Positions 56,375 to 64,000 of a stretch of DNA of 64,000 nt are shown piece by piece. Numbering within the stretch: the stretch's first letter is position 1; the number at the start of each line of letters is the position of its first letter. Under the pieces are notes generated by a model. It was not told the DNA's origin. It saw only the letters and a list, made by a program, of their open reading frames with translations, and searched no databases. The position numbers and the translations under genes were made by a program. The stretch comes from Sisyra terminalis (Eukaryota > Arthropoda > Insecta > Neuroptera > Sisyridae): the NCBI GenBank assembly GCA_958496175.1, contig OY292277.1, positions 45,333,050 through 45,397,049 of the forward strand. Direction: 5' to 3'.

Positions 56375-58270
56375 TCTGGCAGTAGTGATTATTTTTTTTA
56401 ACTATATTCTCTATAACAAACGTAAAAATAAGTTTAAGGAATTTAAAAAAATTGATATTATTTTTACTTACTTGTAATTTTTTGCTACCTGTTAATTGAT
56501 CGTCGACCGAAAGTAGTAGGTACGCATATACTTTCATACTTACCCTACTTAAACCCATTTATTTGGTTAATTGGAAATTTAGTAAAGTCAGGGGATTCTG
56601 GGATCTTGGACTATCATCAAAACATGCCTTCAACAAAATGATTATTTTACAAAAAATGCCTCGATTTAATTATTTTTGAAACACGTATGAAAGTTCAAAA
56701 ATAAAAAATCCACATTCTTGTTCAAAAAATTACTTCAAAAATAAAATGAAGATATCACGATACTCAATAAAAAAAATGACCTTACTCATGTTTTCAAAGA
56801 AAACGACTTAATCACTAATTTATTGATCATTTTTTGCGGGCTTATCGATATTTTTGAAAGTAAATCTCATGCCATAACTACTGTAATAAGTCGATAACAT
56901 AAAGAGAGAATACATTTTACATGAAACCACTAATTAAATTTAAGCCAAATGTCAGAAGATTTCTCGGATCTTCTCACATTTTCCCTTCGGTTCATTTCAG
57001 TTTCCTTGAGCTAATTATCCTCCAAAAATTAAATGTTATTAACAGTAATGCCACCGAAAGCCAAGTAAGAGGAAAATTAAATTGCCGAAAATCCAAAGGA
57101 AAAATAAATAAATATTATCTGCAACATTTACTTTTCAACTGATATTTCATTAATTATCTTTTATACAAAGTGAAAAGTAAATGTATTTTTTTTTCTAAAT
57201 CAAACACTTACAAGTATAGATATTTCAAATTACAATACTAATTAATATTTATTCAGAAAAAAAAATTAATGAAAGGTAATTGAAAGTATTGGATTTGATA
57301 AGTCACGGTTTACAATATAATAATATGGAAAAAATGTGTGGATATACAATATGAGTTTATAGTCATAAGTATTAAATGTCTGTATGGAGAGTACAATGAC
57401 ATTTTCACTAAACAAAATGAAAAGTGAAAGCCTTTTTTGTTAAATGTTTGATTCGTCGTTTAGTTTGTTAATGCTTTTCGAACGCAAAAATGTACCTATG
57501 TACTTGTACCTAGGTATACATGTGAGCGAAAAACCACAAGTCCGTAAATAGATTAATGTAATTTAATTATCATAATCAGTCAAGTTGATTAAACTAAATT
57601 ATTGTTTTATAAAGATTTCCACGTATCCCAACTGAAACATGTCTTCCGGTTGTGCCTTTCATGAATTTCAAATTTACAATTTCTTTTTTTTTGCCCAAAC
57701 CACAAAATGGTAGGCACAGTAGGCACCTATTGTCGGACTTGGGAAGATAAAATGGAAAATTTGTAACAATTTTTTTTTGGTAAATTTCTCCAATGTTTGA
57801 CTTTAGATGAGTAGTCGGTGGTTTTATTTTATTTTATTTTATTTTTTTTAACGGAAAAGTGTTATTTTTAGGCTCAAAGTGGTACCACTAAATTTAGTAG
57901 GTAATTCAGTTATGTAACTGTCTATTCAAATATAAAAATCACGTTTCGAGATAAATTTAAATTTAACTGTGATTATTTCATTTGATGTCGTTTATCGTTA
58001 TGTAAAAGAATTTCCTTGTAATGACATAATATAATTGCTACTGTTATAATAGAAGAGTATCACAATTAATTTTCAATTTATCAACATAATCCTATATGAA
58101 ATATTTTTAAGATTTTTTTTTGGAATCATATTTAAAATTGTATACAAATAAATTTTGCAATACTCATTTGAAATGTTTTCAGTTGGAATGCTGTGGGAAT
58201 TTCTCCTCACTTGAAAATCAATTTCATTGAATTGATACGAATACAATTGAAAAATTTGTCAAAAAAGATA
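56375..58270. other. non-coding stretch with a TTTTA microsatellite
   Basis: (TTTTA)n at about 57820-57848; otherwise AT-rich, unassigned. A 73-codon frame at 56921 has no domain. Confidence 0.4.
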
Positions 58271-58274
58271 ACTG

Positions 58275-58702
58275 CAGTAATCCCCCGCTTTACTGATGTG
58301 TTTAATTAAGTATCAAAATTTCGAAATACGGATGAAATATTCCCAACTACAGATACTAAATATATTTTTTTTGCGAGGAATCCCAAAAATGAGATAATAA
58401 AAAAAGATTTTAAGTACCTAAATACAGTTTATGTCTGAATTTGTTTTACGGAGAATCCCAAAATAGTTATCAAACGTTCCTACGAATCAGTATTCGATAT
58501 TATGCGGTTAAGAGCAATGTTAATTTTATTTAATGTGAGTCTATAGTAACAATGGGTTCTTTTACAGGAATTTTTACTAGCTGGAACTCATTTATCACTT
58601 ATTCAATAGGACCTCATAGTAATAGTGGTTTCGTTTAACGGATTCTCGATTTATGGACAGTTTATGAGGAACGAATCCTGTTCGTAATGCGGGAGATTAC
58701 TG
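58275..58702. mobile_element. pogo/Tigger-like MITE
   Basis: Ends CAGTAATCCCCCGC and GCGGGAGATTACTG. Near the right end CGAATCCTGTTCGTAATGCG matches the way Tigger-type termini read. TA follows the right end; TG stands before the left end, so one side of the TA duplication is lost. No transposase. Confidence 0.7.
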
Positions 58703-58768
58703 TACTGTTATTGATATGGAAATGTTGGAATATAATTAAGCTATTTTCGAAAATAGTACGATCCACAT

Positions 58769-59008
58769 CAAGGGCGGGTACAATATCATCTTTGCAAGTG
58801 CGTGAAAGGGATCACGAAAAAAATTCGCAAATCCAGCCAGAAATAGATTTAAGTCACTAATGTTCTTTTTGTTATTTTATACAATATTACCACAACTTTA
58901 ATAATTTGATTTGCTTCTAAGAATGTACTGTTATGGAATCTCCACAGTACACAAAAATATCCTGGGGGACACGTGCTTCTGTGCCCCCCCTCCCTAAATC
59001 CGCCCTTG
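58769..59008. mobile_element. short hAT MITE related to 24447-25464
   Basis: Ends CAAGGGCGG and CCTAAATCCGCCCTTG. Interior shares TATCATCTTTGCAAG.GCGTG and AATAATTTGATTTGCTTCTA with the longer element, with about 780 bp deleted and the left terminus shortened. Flanking 8-mers do not match. Confidence 0.75.
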
Positions 59009-59178
59009 ATTTGATATTTTTCGGTAGTTAAGTTGTATTGAACGTAAAAGCATAATTTAGCTTTCAATTGATTTGGGAGTGCAAGAAAACTCTTAACAAC
59101 TGGTCATCAGTAGACATCAGATTATATGCTTTATCAAACGGAATTTATTATTCAAAGGAATTTATTTTCATATTATAT

Positions 59179-59684
59179 TTAGTTCGGTCAATTTAGACAT
59201 TCGAAGCTACATAAATTCCCACCAAGCTGAAACTCAGTAAGATTGTTTAAAATATAATTAAAAATAAAATTTTAAAGTTCCCCTTCTTTCCCCTATATGG
59301 AATATTTTTATTCAAGGTCAAAGGTCAAAAAAATGAGTTTTTCGCGATTTTCAGCAAAACGGTAAGTTTCAATAAAAAATACTTTTTACAAAAAATGTAT
59401 ATCATAAAATTATCTACTAAAAATGTATCAATACTTTTTTTCCTACTAGCCACCGTTTTTGAGATAAAACGATTCAAAAAGTTGTAAAAGTTGGAATCGT
59501 CATAATATGCATGAGTACGCCACGTATATGCATCTCTATAGTTGTAATATATGATGGGGAACTTATTTATGATGGGGAACAAATTTTATTTGTAATCATA
59601 TTTTAAACAATCTTACTGATTTTCAGCTTGGGGGGAATTTATGTAGCTTTACTCTTACCTTTTGGTCAAATTTGACCGTACTAA
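59179..59684. mobile_element. foldback element, about 506 bp
   Basis: TTAGTTCGGTCAATTTAGAC ... AAGCTACATAAATTCC ... CAGTAAGATTGTTTAAAATA on the left pairs with the right arm 59600-59684. The arms are 75-80 bp with a central AT-rich spacer. Confidence 0.8.
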
Positions 59685-59689
59685 TTGTT

Positions 59690-60720
59690 TATCTTCATAT
59701 ATATAATTCTTCTGTACATGGTGTACAGAGCAGAACTCCTTCTAAACCACTAGACCAATTCTGCTAAAATTTTCTGTGTATATTTGAGTGGGATCCTGGG
59801 TGATGTAGATCCACAATTGTATCACATAGAAGAAAAAGGTAAAAAGCTGAAAACGACCTTTCGATGTCAACTGACATTACCGGACATAAATTGAAATTGA
59901 TCAGAATTTTCAGGGATCTCTTCAAAACTTAACCATTTCCGAAAACAAAAGAAGAAAAAGGATCTAAAATACCATAATTACAATAAGAATCTCTATTTTT
60001 TGCAGTAAATATTTTTAAAGAAAATGGCAAAGAACCGAGCAAATAATTTCTTCTTGTACAAATGCATATTTTTGCTGGTAATTGTTTAAGTATATTCAAA
60101 CACTTGAGTGTAGAAAGTTGAAAATAAGTTGGAAATATGGCCGGAAGCTTTTTCACCATTCATTATTTGAGAGTTTGTACGAACATCGGAAGTAATTGTT
60201 TCATCAATTATTACATTCTACTTAATCAACCATTATCTACATTAATAACATTATTCTCCATTTTAATGTACAATAATTATTTACATTTTTCTTGAATAAT
60301 AATTAATCAGTTACCATTTAGTTTTACCTTCCACTTATTTGTTAACTTTCATAGGTATAAAACATTACTTTAATAATTTTAAACATAAATTTTAAATCAA
60401 AATTTGATAAATATTCATCGATTACTAACGAAAAGCTCCGACAATTGTGGGTTAAATATAACAGGATTGGAAGTTGTTTCTGGAATACTTAATAGATTTA
60501 CGAATGAAATAAGAACTTTATTGTAATTATAAAGAAAATCACTCTTCCCACACTGGAATATAGCATTTTAATGATCCTTTAATACCAATTCGAAGACATT
60601 CACCCTTAGCCTGTTTTACACCAATTTTATTTTTTAATAATTATTTGATTTTTCTTCGGTGGAAAACGCTTAAGTAAATTCTGAAGTAATATACAGGCTT
60701 TAAATTATTAAAAATATAAT
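59690..60720. other. 3' flank of the ABCA gene
   Basis: Begins with a short interspersed-repeat end (CTTCTAAACCACTAGACCAA at 59738); otherwise no feature. Confidence 0.4.
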
Positions 60721-60725
60721 TAAAA

Positions 60726-60731
60726 TTTATT
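60726..60731 (-). terminator. poly(A) signal AATAAA of the ABCA gene
   Basis: AATAAA on the minus strand, about 47 bp past the stop codon at 60778. The position is right for cleavage shortly after and a very short 3' UTR. Confidence 0.6.
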
Positions 60732-60777
60732 GAAACTTACATACATAAAATAATAATTATAACTAATATAATTTACA

Positions 60778-61364
60778 CTATACCGATTGTTTTGCAAATG
60801 AGATAAAAACCTGTTCTAACGACGTTTCACTGATCGTATAGTCCAGAATAAGCGATTTGAAAAGAGTCTTAATATTTTCCATATTATCAAAAAGCTCATA
60901 CCACGTGGTATTTGGATTTGTGATATGATAATGCAAGAATCCTAAGTGCTCATCTTTCAACACGCATGTATAACTCTCCTCGATTTTCCGTTTCAAAAAT
61001 TGCAAGTCGATTTTATTGTTGCTGTTTAACTTCAACATTAATGTGAATCCCTGGCCAAACCGATGTTTCAAATATTGGGTGCTTCCGATACACATTAACT
61101 GTCCGTTTACCATAATAGCCAAACGGTTGCAAAGTGCTTCACATTCCTCCATACTATGTGATGTGAAAATCACCGATTGTCCACTTTTCTGGATGTTTCC
61201 CAAAACTTCCCAGAGTTTGCGTCGCGAAATCGGATCAACACCACTTGTCGGCTCGTCGAGCATTATCAACGGTGGGTCCCCAATCAATGCCATTGCTGTG
61301 CTTAGTTTTCGCTTATTTCCACCAGAATAAAAGCCACATTGCCTGTCGGCATACTCGTTTAAGC
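60778..61364 (-). CDS. ABCA-type transporter, last exon (end of second ATPase domain and C terminus)
   Basis: Encodes the C-terminal 194 residues of an ABC transporter subfamily A protein, which moves lipids across membranes using ATP. Visible in order: YSGGNKRKLSTAMALIG (signature helix, YSGGN for LSGGQ), PPLIMLDEPTSGVDP (Walker B, catalytic Glu, D-loop), SVIFTSHSMEECEALC (H-loop His), GQLMCIGSTQYLKHRFGQGF and the ABCA C-terminal tail ending SLEQVFISFAKQSV. All catalytic positions are normal and the frame is clean, so this is a functional host gene in contrast to its surroundings. It joins the upstream exon in phase (G|GC). Stop TAG at 60778. Which ABCA member it is cannot be told from this end. 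Confidence 0.95.
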
Positions 61365-61416
61365 CTAAAATTAAACAATAAAACTTTTGGATTTACACTT
61401 TTTGATTTTGGCAAAC
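61365..61416 (-). other. 52-bp intron of the ABCA gene
   Basis: Donor TTAG|GTTTGC and acceptor TTTTAG|GCTTAA on the minus strand. Removing it restores LLGLNEYADRQC in frame; unspliced reading runs out of frame. A short intron like this is normal for insects. Confidence 0.93.
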
Positions 61417-61564
61417 CTAATAAGGTGACCCAATATTGAACTTCATCGTCCAAATACTCGATGGGAATTCCACGAAGATGAGAAAATAGCGTAAGCATTT
61501 CTCTTCCAGTTAAAACGTCATTAATTGGATCAAATTGAGGGCAATATCCGATTTGAGACAAAAA
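61417..61564 (-). CDS. ABCA-type transporter, penultimate exon (Q-loop region of second ATPase domain)
   Basis: 148 bp coding FLSQIGYCPQFD (Q-loop), PINDVLTGREMLTLFSHLRG and a helical segment to LLG. The 3' edge is the donor at 61416. The 5' edge is taken at 61564, just after a TTTTAG acceptor, which gives phase 0. The Walker A exon should lie upstream (higher coordinates), but nothing resembling GxxGAGKT was found in 61570-64000. The upstream intron therefore exceeds 2.4 kb and is filled with repeats. Confidence 0.9.
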
Positions 61565-61599
61565 CTAAAATTATACTGTTTTTAAAAAGAAGAACCTCA

Positions 61600-61970
61600 A
61601 CCAATGACCCGAATAAGCATATTCCTCTATGGTGTTTTTATTATATATGAAATAAATTGTGGTCTTGTTTGTGTAATATAGTTTATAGAGGAAAACTATG
61701 ATCATAAGTTTGAACAAAAGTTCAAAAGTACATTTCGATTGCCAAGCATCTTCACTGGGAGAATGGACCAATTCAAAGTTCAGCACTTTTCGGGTTGCTC
61801 ACGAAGAATTTGGTGGAAGGAAAAGAAGAGGAAACACACCCTTTTCCATAACTACATCGTTAAAAGAAAAAGGCACTTATGGAAACATTCAATATTATTT
61901 AATGACCACTGTTGAAAATTTTTGGCTATCAAAATACGTATCTGGGCTTGTTATACTTACTGTGTAAACA
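61600..61970 (-). repeat. decayed family-4 sequence in the ABCA intron
   Basis: On the minus strand GTGAAGATGCTTGGCAATCGAAAT (about 61732-61756) and on the plus strand CCACTGTTGAAAATTTTTGG...CAAAATACGTATCTGGGC (61903-61951) are degenerate family-4 hammerhead-like segments. Neither core is intact. The stretch between has an open 89-codon plus frame without a known domain. Confidence 0.5.
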
Positions 61971-62096
61971 ATATATTGCGATAGAATATATTGCGGTTAA
62001 ATTTATGTAGTATAGTTTAATATAATAATATATAAAAATCATACCATTAACATAAATTTGAACGGAAGTTCAAACAAAAATATTTGTGACGTATTG

Positions 62097-62146
62097 CCCA
62101 GATACGTATTTCGATTGCCAAGTAATCTTCCTCAATGGTCTTCAAG
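62097..62146 (-). ncRNA. family-4 hammerhead-like motif, C3 changed
   Basis: Core reads TTGAGGA (C3 to T), extra A, GATTAC-TTG-GCAATC (one lost pair), GAA, ATACGTAT, C, TGG. Probably inactive because of the C3 change. Confidence 0.5.
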
Positions 62147-62176
62147 TAGTTTGGATCACTCCGTAACTGCTTTGTG

Positions 62177-62220
62177 ATTTGTGAGGAAGTTTGCTTGGCA
62201 ATCGAAATACGTATCTGGGC
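62177..62220 (+). ncRNA. family-4 hammerhead-like motif, 5' side lost
   Basis: TGAGGAAG, TTTGC-TTG-GCAA, TCGAAATACGTATC and TGGG are present, but the CCAC before the core is replaced by a junction (TTTGTGATTTG). It lacks stem I pairing. Confidence 0.45.
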
Positions 62221-62394
62221 AATACGTCACGAATATTTTTGTTTTAACTTCTGTTCAAATTTATGTTTGTGGTGTGATTTTTATATAATATTATATTAAA
62301 TTATACTACATAAATTGAACTGCAATATATTCTAGATATTGTATACACAGTATAACTGTTCAAAGTCAGCGAAAAATTCAAATTTGATATTTCT

Positions 62395-62690
62395 CTATAT
62401 TTTTATTGGAACCTATATAAGCATAGAGATTCGGCCTCAGAAAGAGGTTTTAATGATACCTAAGAATTTTAAGATATTACTAAAATACTATAAGTTTCTG
62501 ACTTCTTCCCCAATTAGCTTATGTTAAAAAAATAGTAATTGAAATACACAAAACCATTTCTTTTTAGAATTAACAAACCGAAAATTATAGTATGTTTTAG
62601 GGTTTAGTAATATATTTCTTTAAAAAAATAATGAACTATAAAGCTTAATGAAATCTTAAAAAAACATTATATTTAAATATCCATGTTGTT
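62395..62690. other. non-coding intron sequence
   Basis: AT-rich, nothing recognised. Confidence 0.4.
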
Positions 62691-62765
62691 TAAGTCCTTG
62701 TCTTTTTAAATATAATAATTAAATTATGGGCAATAAGGACGAAGCTTCTTGTGGAATATTATTTA

Positions 62766-62817
62766 TTTTATCGCCAACGTTTCGTCAATCATTCCTGACT
62801 TCTTCAGGGCTCTATAA
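62766..62817 (-). ncRNA. hammerhead-ribozyme-like motif, family 2 (minus copy)
   Basis: GCC, CTGAAGA, extra A, stem II GTCAG-GAATGA-TTGAC (one G-T pair), GAA, AC/GT, T, GGC. Stem I GCC/GGC continues across A-G, G-A mismatches into A/T pairs. Confidence 0.55.
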
Positions 62818-62876
62818 TGAAAATACATAACATTTAAAAAATTGCAACACATTACTGTCAAAATTATAAATAAATA

Positions 62877-62949
62877 AATTACAATTCATACATTTTAGTT
62901 GATATAAAAAATATATATTATATCGACTAAAATGTATGAATTGTAATTA
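62877..62949. repeat. 73-bp palindrome
   Basis: AATTACAATTCATACATTTT and its reverse complement around an AT-only centre. Confidence 0.9.
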
Positions 62950-63047
62950 ATTATTTATTTATATTTTTTTTAAATAAGAAGAAAATTCAGGTTATTTAAG
63001 ATCTTTTTGTTTTTTGTTTTTTATTTTTTATTTAATATTTTTATTAT

Positions 63048-63096
63048 TCAATTAGCTACGTTTCGTTACTAATCGTAACTTCCTTAGGCTTCTTGA
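63048..63096 (-). ncRNA. family-1 hammerhead-like motif with G5 changed
   Basis: Minus strand reads CTAAGGA where CTGANGA is needed; stem II GTTAC-GATTA-GTAAC, GAAACGTA and stem I (AGC/GCT, TCAA/TTGA) are intact. A single core change should abolish cleavage. Confidence 0.5.
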
Positions 63097-63216
63097 TTCA
63101 CAAAATTAAAATATTTAGAAAAATAGAAATAGTAGAAAATTTAGAAATAGAATTTAAAAATTAAATAGAAAATTTTTTTTATTGAATTTAAATCAAAAAT
63201 ATTTTAATTTTGTAAA

Positions 63217-63265
63217 TCAAGAAGCCTGAGGAAGTTACGATTAGTAACGAAACGTAGCTAATTGA
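63217..63265 (+). ncRNA. hammerhead-ribozyme-like motif, family 1, best copy
   Basis: TCAA-GA-AGC, CTGAGGA (63226-63232), extra A, GTTAC-GATTA-GTAAC, GAA, AC/GT, A (63256), GCT-AA-TTGA. Stem I has an inner 3-bp and outer 4-bp helix with a purine internal loop, like the loop that contacts loop II in natural type I hammerheads. Confidence 0.65.
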
Positions 63266-63428
63266 ATAATAAAAATATTAAATAAAAAATAAAAAACAAA
63301 AAGATTTTAAATAACCTGAATTTTCTTCTTATTTAAAAAAATATAAAAGCTGAGATCTGAATTTTATCATCTTTTATTTATAATTTTGACAATAGTTGTT
63401 GCTACTTTTTAAATGTTATGTATTTTCA

Positions 63429-63480
63429 TTATAGAGCCCTGAAGAAGTCAGGAATGACTGACGAAACGTTGGCGATAAAA
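63429..63480 (+). ncRNA. hammerhead-ribozyme-like motif, family 2 (plus copy)
   Basis: GCC, CTGAAGA (63439-63445), extra A, GTCAG-GAATGA-CTGAC, GAA, AC/GT, T, GGC. Stem II is perfect; predicted cleavage follows GTT at 63470. Confidence 0.6.
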
Positions 63481-63554
63481 TAAATAATATTCCACAGGAA
63501 GCTTCGTCCTTATTGTCCACAATTTAATTATTATATTATATTTAAAAATATGTT

Positions 63555-64000
63555 TCTATTACTATCAATAAGTTTAATATGTGTTCAGTATAGCTAACTA
63601 TACGCCTTATTCATATAAGTACTTATATTGTGTTGAGTTATGAATTGATTTATAAAATAGTACACATATTTCCTTATGCAAGAAGCTATTAGCCAATGGA
63701 ATTCCAAGATTTAAAGATATTCATTTGTTTTGATTATTACAATTTTGAAAATTTAATAAACTACTCCCAAAGTCAATGCCAAATGCATATAGCTACGAAT
63801 GCGTTATAAGCAATATACTCGTTTTGTGCACTGACGTCATTCGGGGACTATCGATGCATGAAATACAATTAAAGGGGAAGATTTAAAAATAATTTCAAAT
63901 AAACAGTAAAATTAAATATAAATGAAATAATTAACCGAGATTCTTATTATTACTAAGTGCATTAATGTAATGAACATTTAAAAATTGCAATAAAAAGTTT
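63555..64000. other. non-coding intron or intergenic sequence
   Basis: Nothing recognised; no further ABCA exon. Confidence 0.4.

Larger units (their letters stand above)
61970..62390. mobile_element. two family-4 Penelope-like terminal repeats in inverted orientation
   Basis: The minus copy (about 61970-62163) and plus copy (62164-62390) are mirror images meeting near TTGGATCACTCCGTAACTGC. Each has the ribozyme-like core, GCAATACGTCAC, GTTCAAATTTATG, TACTACATAAATT and CAATATATTCTA. This resembles the partial inverted copies that Penelope-like elements often leave. Confidence 0.8.
62695..63552. mobile_element. nested palindrome carrying family-1 and family-2 hammerhead-like motifs
   Basis: Outer arms 62695-62876 and 63383-63552 (family 2) enclose inner arms 62975-63110 and 63190-63382 (family 1). 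A separate perfect-looking 73-bp palindrome (62877-62949) sits between the left outer and left inner arm. Each arm has its own ribozyme-like core. Confidence 0.85.

Overview
This window is eukaryotic, most likely insect nuclear DNA. It is very AT-rich, has almost no long reading frames, and is crowded with eroded transposable elements of insect type: Jockey-type and RNase H-bearing LINEs, an RTE-like LINE, Tc1, hAT, MULE and pogo-like DNA elements, Penelope-like pieces and foldback MITEs. One host gene is certain. It is the 3' end of an ABCA-type lipid transporter gene on the minus strand (60726-61564), with an ordinary 52-bp GT-AG intron and a poly(A) signal. Nothing bacterial is present: no operons, Shine-Dalgarno sites or CRISPR arrays. 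I cannot name the species. Most long open frames are chance or transposon remnants.

Layout. 0-9.9 kb: integrase scrap at the left edge, Jockey RT fragment (1312-1665), 358-bp tandem duplication, GC-richer patch with a strong splice donor (4319/4320), 593-bp foldback with 8-bp target-site duplication (5085-5677), poly(A)-tailed LINE 3' fragment with 10-bp duplication (5772-6262), MULE transposase remnant (6660-7338), second Jockey RT (7655-8440), and two kinds of hammerhead-ribozyme-like repeat (8512-8695; 9438-9896). 9.9-21 kb: mostly silent AT-rich DNA, a three-unit tandem repeat (14768-17213) whose third unit carries a Penelope-like 5' end (16290-16872), an RTE-like scrap, and a 73-bp LINE insertion with perfect 12-bp duplications. 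21-33 kb: a candidate coding exon, large foldbacks, a hAT element with 8-bp duplication whose empty site survives 3 kb away, and a deleted Tc1 element. 33-45 kb: a local duplication with one copy invaded by a Penelope-like repeat, a degraded RNase H fragment, a triple-palindrome foldback, and a hAT pseudogene containing an internal 318-bp duplication. 45-56.4 kb: Tc1 transposase pseudogene, an unrecognised 80-codon frame, a pseudogene of an uncharacterised arthropod repeat family bracketed by 16-bp inverted termini (50782-51960), and one LINE inserted into another in the same orientation with a 10-bp duplication (53760-56370). 56.4-64 kb: pogo-like and hAT MITEs, a foldback, the ABCA exons, then inverted Penelope-like repeats and an 858-bp Russian-doll palindrome.

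The most interesting signal is shared by four otherwise unrelated repeat families, at eight clear sites (six with an intact core) plus several decayed ones. Each carries CUGANGA, one extra A, a stem-loop, then GAA, a very short self-complementary helix (ACGU or AUACGUAU), a cleavage-type NUH base, and flanks that re-pair. This is the plan of a type I hammerhead self-cleaving RNA with a dimer-type helix III, as known for Penelope-like elements. The constant extra A departs from the textbook core.
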